Positions 26,994 to 30,741 of a DNA stretch of 30,741 nt are shown in pieces. A program made the position numbers and the translations under genes. Each line of letters starts with the position of its first letter. Positions within the stretch are counted from its first letter, which is position 1. Source of the DNA: Bacillota bacterium (lineage in GTDB: Bacteria > Bacillota > Clostridia > Christensenellales > Aristaeellaceae); NCBI GenBank assembly GCA_023402355.1, contig JAEXCG010000128.1:1-30741 (forward strand). The letters run 5' to 3'. The notes under the pieces were generated by a model. It did not search any database and was not told where the DNA came from. It saw only the letters and a list, made by a program, of their open reading frames with translations.

Positions 26994-27830
26994 TCATTCT
27001 CTGAAGAAGCTCTCCAGCCGGTTGTTTCGCAGCGCCCATTCAAGCTCGCGCGCGTCGCATTCCACCCCCGAAAGCAGGTATTCCGTCGCCCCTTCCCCCA
27101 ATCCTGCCGCCCTCGCGCACTCCGCAATCAGCCCTCTAAGTTTCCATTCGACCCGCTCTGCATCTTTCTCCGCGAAAAAATCCGCGATCGCCCGGTAATC
27201 CGCCGCGATTAGCTCCGGCAGACGCAGCGTCTTTTGCGAGGCGGCGTGCCCGATGACGCTGCGCAGCACCACGCCGCAGAGGTTGAACGGCAGGTCGCGG
27301 TACTCCGCGCTGTAAAAGCGCAGCGCGCCCCGCACGAACTGCTCGGGCAGCGCAGAAAGAAAGCGCTGCTCCAGCGAAAGGCACGTGAGGTAGGCGGAAA
27401 CGGCATGTACGCCCCGCAGATCGCCGATCGGCCTGCGCGTTGGATAGCCCAGCGCGATGCCATGCTCGTGCGGGGAAAACAGCACGTCGTAGTGCGTCAG
27501 GAAGTATGGAATCTCCTGCGTCACCGCCTCCTCGTACAGCGCCGCTCCGTAAGATTGAAACGTCCGCTGCAGCCTTTCGTACTTCATGCGGCAGAAGAGC
27601 GCCTTTTGCCGGATCGCTTCCAGCCCCAGATCGTACAGCGCCTGCGCGTTTGGCTTTCTCTGCGTGGGCAGGGCGGAATCCGCCAATCGCCGTTCCCCTT
27701 CCTGAATGCAGTAAAGCGCCGCTTCCATCAGTTGATTGGCGGTTTCATAAGGAAGGGAGGTGCTGTCGTTTCCGGCGTACCTTCGGGCGAGCCGGGCGAC
27801 GACCGGCAGCGCTTCCTCCAATTCGACCAT
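26994..27830 (-). CDS. Uncharacterised protein, possibly DUF6179-like
   Basis: 278 residues, soluble and mostly helical, without signal peptide or membrane segment. Near the N-terminus it reads YAGNDSTSLPYETANQLMEAALYCI; later GVECDARELEWALRNNRLESFF. I recall the paired clostridial families DUF6179 and DUF6323, and this pair resembles them, but the label is from memory and this protein seems shorter than usual DUF6179 members. No catalytic motif is visible. It begins 12 bases after the partner gene's stop codon, so the two are co-translated in one operon. Confidence 0.5.
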   Translation of the reverse strand: MVELEEALPVVARLARRYAGNDSTSLPYETANQLMEAALYCIQEGERRLADSALPTQRKPNAQALYDLGLEAIRQKALFCRMKYERLQRTFQSYGAALYEEAVTQEIPYFLTHYDVLFSPHEHGIALGYPTRRPIGDLRGVHAVSAYLTCLSLEQRFLSALPEQFVRGALRFYSAEYRDLPFNLCGVVLRSVIGHAASQKTLRLPELIAADYRAIADFFAEKDAERVEWKLRGLIAECARAAGLGEGATEYLLSGVECDARELEWALRNNRLESFFRE

Positions 27831-27842
27831 CCTATCGCCCCC

Positions 27843-28382
27843 TTAAAAGATCAGTTCGCGCAGCGCGGCATTGTAGAGCTCTTTCTCCCAGCGCGTCTCC
27901 TCGGAGAGGCGTTCGTACTCTCCTTCGCCCTCGCTGTCCTCATATCCGCGATAGCCCGCGCGAACGGCGCGGGCAAAGCGTTCGAGACAGGTCTCCGCGA
28001 GATACTCGACCGAACCGAAGCAGACGCCGTCGAACTGTTCCCGCATGAACGCGAGCAGCTCGTCGTCCGTCAGCCGATCCCCCGACTCGTTCTTAAAGAG
28101 ATAAAACACGTCCAACAGTTCGCCGATCGTGTTCGCGTATTCTTCCCTGGTCAGGTAGGCTGAATCGCAAAACGCGAAGATCAGCCTGGGCAGGATGCTC
28201 TCGCCGAATTCGACCCGCTGATGTTTTTGCAGGGATAGCGTCCGGCGCGCCAGCAGCGCCCTGGCATCCTCTTCTCGCAGCGCGAGGCCGTATGCCTCCG
28301 ATTTCTGGTTGCAGGCAAGCATTCTGCCGATCTCCCCCTGTTCCGCGTTTTGCATCGCCCTCTGGAACATTTCTTCCTTCAT
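27843..28382 (-). CDS. Uncharacterised protein, possibly DUF6323 family
   Basis: 179 residues, acidic and helical. Conserved-looking stretches are LACNQKSEAYGLALREEDA (about 18-36), RVEFGESILPRLIFAFCDSAYL (about 50-71) and LTDDELLAFMREQFDGVC. No enzyme motif, membrane segment or nucleic-acid-binding motif is seen. ATG 28382 has AAGGCGGG upstream and a TATAAT at 28414-28419. It is the first gene of a two-gene operon with 26994-27830. The family name is from memory. Confidence 0.55.
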   Translation of the reverse strand: MKEEMFQRAMQNAEQGEIGRMLACNQKSEAYGLALREEDARALLARRTLSLQKHQRVEFGESILPRLIFAFCDSAYLTREEYANTIGELLDVFYLFKNESGDRLTDDELLAFMREQFDGVCFGSVEYLAETCLERFARAVRAGYRGYEDSEGEGEYERLSEETRWEKELYNAALRELIF

Positions 28383-28465
28383 GCCGCATCCCGCCTTTCC
28401 AAGTCGTTCGCTTATTATAGCGAATACCGCCCCAAACAAACAGACTGTTTTTCGTGGACCGCATG

Positions 28466-28515
28466 TGGTATAATAGAAGTGCAAAAGGGAGAGGCCAAGA
28501 CAGCTTCTCCCTTTT
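28466..28515 (+). promoter_or_regulatory. Extended -10 promoter followed at once by a terminator-like hairpin
   Basis: TGGTATAAT (28466-28474) is an extended -10 element with a poor -35. Transcripts starting near 28481 would enter AAAAGGGAGA/TCTCCCTTTT (28483-28515), a perfect ten-base stem, within a few bases. A very short RNA of about 35 bases or a promoter remnant is possible. Confidence 0.4.
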
Positions 28516-28539
28516 CGTATTGTTTCCCTTAATAGAAAA

Positions 28540-28561
28540 ATCCACCGGCCGACCGGTGGAT
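28540..28561. repeat. Palindrome copy 1
   Basis: Arms ATCCACCGG and CCGGTGGAT around loop CCGA. On the minus strand it is followed by TTTTT, so it can terminate minus-strand transcripts. Identical 22-base core to copy 2, same orientation, 201 bases apart. Confidence 0.85.
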
Positions 28562-28626
28562 CAGACTGATGACAAACCTATCGAAGACAGAGAAACCAAA
28601 AGCCGTCTGCAAGACTGCAATCGTAT

Positions 28627-28645
28627 CGCCCGGCTTAGCCGGGCG
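28627..28645. other. Perfect GC-rich hairpin
   Basis: CGCCCGGC pairs with GCCGGGCG around loop TTA. On the plus strand GGCGGGGCTTTTT follows, so with the flanking AAAAGCC it could form a terminator-like structure. Confidence 0.6.
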
Positions 28646-28658
28646 GGCGGGGCTTTTT

Positions 28659-28682
28659 CCGCAGCAAAACGCAGTTTTGCGG
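28659..28682. other. AT-cored hairpin
   Basis: CAAAAC pairs with GTTTTG around GCA, flanked by CCG and CGG that can also pair. Third hairpin of the cluster. Confidence 0.5.
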
Positions 28683-28703
28683 AGTGAAAAATCACCCGTA
28701 ACC

Positions 28704-28733
28704 TCGACAAAGCGGCGTATGCCACTTTGTCGA
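28704..28733. other. Long hairpin with one mismatch
   Basis: TCGACAAAG plus CGGC pairs with GCCA plus CTTTGTCGA, a 13-base stem with one mismatch and loop GTAT. It lies immediately before palindrome copy 2. Confidence 0.65.
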
Positions 28734-28734
28734 C

Positions 28735-28768
28735 GCGAAAATCCACCGGCCGACCGGTGGATTTTCGC
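28735..28768 (-). terminator. Palindrome copy 2; terminator of the hydrogenase operon
   Basis: A perfect 15-base stem: GCGAAA plus ATCCACCGG pairs with CCGGTGGAT plus TTTCGC around a four-base loop. It lies 14 bases after the hydrogenase stop codon. The T run is four long on both strands. Confidence 0.8.
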
Positions 28769-28782
28769 TGATCCGTCTATGT

Positions 28783-30522
28783 TTAATACTTCTCGCGCGC
28801 GGTGTAGGTCGTATGCAGCAGCTTGTGCGCCTTGTGGCTGTTCGGCTCCTGCAGGAAGTCCGCGTACAGCTTCTTGACGGCGGGGTTTTCGTGCGACTTG
28901 CGCAGCTCCTTGCCCTCGTCCTCGCCGTACAGCGCCTTCGCGCGCAGCTCCTTGACGTTGACCTCGGCCTGCACGTCCGCGCAGACGATCGGCTGACCGC
29001 CGCCCGTCACGCAGCCGCCCGGGCAGCCCATGATCTCGATGAAGTGATATTCCTTTTCGCCCGCCTTCACCGCGTCCATCAGCTTCGCGGCGTTGCCGGT
29101 GCCGTGCGCGACGGCGACCTTCACGTCCATGTCGCCGACCTTCACGCAGGCTTCCTTGACGCCCTCGAAGCCGCGCACTTCCTCAAACTCCACCTTGTCC
29201 AGCGTCTTGCCGGTGACGACCTCGTACACCGTGCGAAGCGCCGCTTCCATCACGCCGCCCGTCACGCCGAAGATGACGCCAGCGCCCGTGGACTCGCCGA
29301 GCATGTCGTCGAAGTCCTCGTCGGGCAGGTTCACAAAGTCGATGCCCGCCTGCTTGATCATGCGCGCCAGCTCGCGCGTGGTGAGCACGACGTCCACGTC
29401 CTGCATGCCGTCGCGCGAGAGCTCGGGACGCTTTGCCTCGAACTTCTTGGCCGTGCAGGGCATGACGGAGACGACCGCGATCCTGCGCGGGTCGATGTCG
29501 TTCTTTTCGGCGTAATAGCTCTTGACCACCGCGCCGACCATCTCGTGCGGCGACTTGCAGGAAGAGAGGTTCGGAATCATGTCCGGGTAGTTGTGCTCGC
29601 AGAACTTGATCCAGCCCGGCGAACAGGAGGTGATCATCGGCAGCACGCCGCCGTCCTTTAGGCGTCCGAGCAGCTCCGTGCCTTCCTCCATGATCGTGAG
29701 GTCCGCGCCGAAATCGGTGTCGAACACCTTGTCAAAGCCCAGACGGCGCAGCGCGGCCGCCATCTTGCCGGTGACGCAGGTGCCGATCGGCAGCCCGAAC
29801 TCCTCGCCCAGCGCGGCGCGCACGGCGGGCGCGGGCTGCACGACCACGTGCGTTTCCGGATCGGCCAGCAGATCCCAGACCTTTTCGGTGTCGTCCTTCT
29901 CGTGCAGCGCGCCGACGGGGCACGCCTCGATGCACTGGCCGCAGTTCACGCAGGCCACCTCGGACAGGTGCTTGCCCCACGCGGGCGCGATGGCCGTCTC
30001 AAAGCCGCGGTTGACCGGGCCGATGACGCCGATCTTCTGCACCTTGGCGCAGGCGGCGACGCACCGGCGGCACAGCACGCACTTGTTCGCCTCGCGCACG
30101 ATGGAGGGCGACAGGTCGTCCGCGGGCAGATCGGTCCTGCGGCCTTCAAAGCGCGTCTCGTCGTCCACGCCCAGGTCCCTGCACAGCTTCTGCAGTTCGC
30201 AGTTGCCACTGCGCACGCAGGTCAGGCACTTGCGCTCGTGGTTGGATAGGATCAGCTCCAGGTTCATCCGGCGCGCCTCGCGCACGGCGGGCGTGTTGGT
30301 GCGCACCTTCATGCCGTTTGAAACCGGCAGCACGCAGGCGGCCTGCAAAGAGCGCGCGCCCGTATCCACGCAGCACAGGCGGCAGGCGCCGATCTCGTTG
30401 ATCCCCTTCAGGTAACACAGCGTCGGAATATGAATATGGGCTTTGCGTGCGGCTTCCAGCACGGTCGTGCCGGGCTCCACCTGCACCTCTACCCCATCGA
30501 TGGTAAGGGTAACCAAATCCAT
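28783..30522 (-). CDS. NAD-linked [FeFe] hydrogenase, catalytic subunit (HydA/HndD type)
   Basis: 579 residues. N-terminal [2Fe-2S] domain (C36, C47, C50, C63), a His-Cys3 [4Fe-4S] site (H95, C99, C102, C108), two [4Fe-4S] clusters (C148/C151/C154/C158 and C191/C194/C197/C201), then the H-cluster domain with TSCSPGW (C300), MPCTAKKFE (C356) and IMGCPGGCVTGGGQP (C500, C504), and a small-subunit-like C-terminal tail (about 525-579). It interconverts protons and H2, usually as a trimer with NuoE- and NuoF-like subunits that can bifurcate electrons between NADH and ferredoxin. The preceding gene encodes the ferredoxin-like tail of such a NuoF-like subunit. GGAGG lies about ten bases ahead of ATG 30522. 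Confidence 0.96.
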   Translation of the reverse strand: MDLVTLTIDGVEVQVEPGTTVLEAARKAHIHIPTLCYLKGINEIGACRLCCVDTGARSLQAACVLPVSNGMKVRTNTPAVREARRMNLELILSNHERKCLTCVRSGNCELQKLCRDLGVDDETRFEGRRTDLPADDLSPSIVREANKCVLCRRCVAACAKVQKIGVIGPVNRGFETAIAPAWGKHLSEVACVNCGQCIEACPVGALHEKDDTEKVWDLLADPETHVVVQPAPAVRAALGEEFGLPIGTCVTGKMAAALRRLGFDKVFDTDFGADLTIMEEGTELLGRLKDGGVLPMITSCSPGWIKFCEHNYPDMIPNLSSCKSPHEMVGAVVKSYYAEKNDIDPRRIAVVSVMPCTAKKFEAKRPELSRDGMQDVDVVLTTRELARMIKQAGIDFVNLPDEDFDDMLGESTGAGVIFGVTGGVMEAALRTVYEVVTGKTLDKVEFEEVRGFEGVKEACVKVGDMDVKVAVAHGTGNAAKLMDAVKAGEKEYHFIEIMGCPGGCVTGGGQPIVCADVQAEVNVKELRAKALYGEDEGKELRKSHENPAVKKLYADFLQEPNSHKAHKLLHTTYTAREKY

Positions 30523-30558
30523 GCTCGTTTCCTCCTTTTGCGCCTCGGCCTGGCGGCG

Positions 30559-30741
30559 TTACTTCTTGATGATCGCGCCGAAGCGGCACTTCTCGATACA
30601 GGTTCCGCACTTGACGCACTTCGTGTTGTCGATCACGTGCTGCTTCTTCACCTCGCCGCTGATCGCGCCCACCGGGCAGACCTTGGCGCACAGCGTGCAG
30701 CCGCGGCACTTGTCGGTGACGACGTAGTTGAGCAGCGCGGT
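30559..30741 (-). CDS. NuoF/HndC-like hydrogenase subunit, C-terminal end only
   Basis: The last 60 residues of a protein that continues beyond the window. They hold two ferredoxin-type [4Fe-4S] motifs, CRGCTLCAKVCP and CVKCGTCIEKC, ending FGAIIKK. This tail is typical of the large NADH-binding flavoprotein subunit of trimeric [FeFe] hydrogenases. The stop lies 36 bases ahead of the catalytic subunit start, as expected for one operon. An isolated ferredoxin cannot be excluded because the N-terminus is missing. Confidence 0.85.
   Translation of the reverse strand, partial: TALLNYVVTDKCRGCTLCAKVCPVGAISGEVKKQHVIDNTKCVKCGTCIEKCRFGAIIKK

Larger units (their letters stand above)
28383..28782. other. 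400-base gene-free, hairpin-dense interval
   Basis: From the low end it holds a likely minus-strand promoter (TATAAT 28414-28419, weak -35), a plus-strand extended -10 promoter (28466-28474), a strong hairpin (28483-28515), a palindrome copy (28540-28561), three more hairpins (28627-28645, 28659-28682, 28704-28733) and a second palindrome copy (28735-28768). The stretch 28585-28660 also allows AAAAGCC to pair with GGCTTTT over about 50 bases. No frame with coding character was found. Confidence 0.7.

Noticed and set aside
28540..28768. CRISPR array or integron attC sites suggested by regular palindromes
   Set aside because: There are only two identical copies with unequal, unrelated material between, no spacer-repeat rhythm, no cas or integrase gene, and no attC core sites.

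Overview
The window looks like a chromosomal segment of a GC-rich, anaerobic, spore-forming member of the Bacillota (Clostridia). The evidence is the ctsR-mcsA-mcsB-clpC heat-shock operon with a CtsR box, CotF-type spore coat proteins, the tail of an electron-bifurcating-type [FeFe] hydrogenase operon, and strong GGAGG ribosome sites with sigma-A promoters. A Christensenellales- or Oscillospirales-like lineage is plausible, but this is inference. There are no rRNA, tRNA, CRISPR, phage or IS transposase genes. Most of the window is ordinary housekeeping DNA read on the minus strand.

Layout. 1-5057 (minus): a cut-off O-antigen-ligase-like membrane protein, a small P-loop kinase, and a response regulator / ABC ATPase / ABC permease / histidine kinase module. 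Three to five direct TAC-containing repeats at 11-13-base spacing lie before the ATPase gene. A 22-codon copy of the kinase's own start region lies just before the kinase. 5058-9617 (minus): clpC, mcsB, mcsA and ctsR behind one promoter carrying a CtsR operator. 9681-11258 (minus): a nucleotide-sugar dehydrogenase with a structured leader. 11269-18229 (minus): the complete F-type ATP synthase operon (I-a-c-b-delta-alpha-gamma-beta-epsilon). Its c subunit carries two carboxylates, which suggests Na+ coupling. 18430-21106 (minus): a GT2 glycosyltransferase, then rpiB-upp.

21162-23955 (plus): lgt, with an unusual C-terminal membrane extension, and pncB. 23966-26990: two spore coat genes (minus), recX (plus), and a MerR/GyrI-type regulator (minus) divergent from a YitT-type membrane protein (plus). 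The two divergent genes share one overlapping promoter region with the 19-base spacer typical of MerR targets. 26994-28382 (minus): two uncharacterised genes that probably act together. 28383-28782: a gene-free, hairpin-dense stretch with a duplicated palindrome. 28783-30741 (minus): the catalytic [FeFe] hydrogenase subunit and the ferredoxin-like tail of the preceding diaphorase-type subunit.

The points most worth a second look are the hairpin cluster at 28483-28768, the two-carboxylate c subunit, the MerR/YitT promoter, the duplicated kinase start at 2312-2402, the extended Lgt, and the uncharacterised pair at 26994-28382. No clear new defence or mobile system was found.
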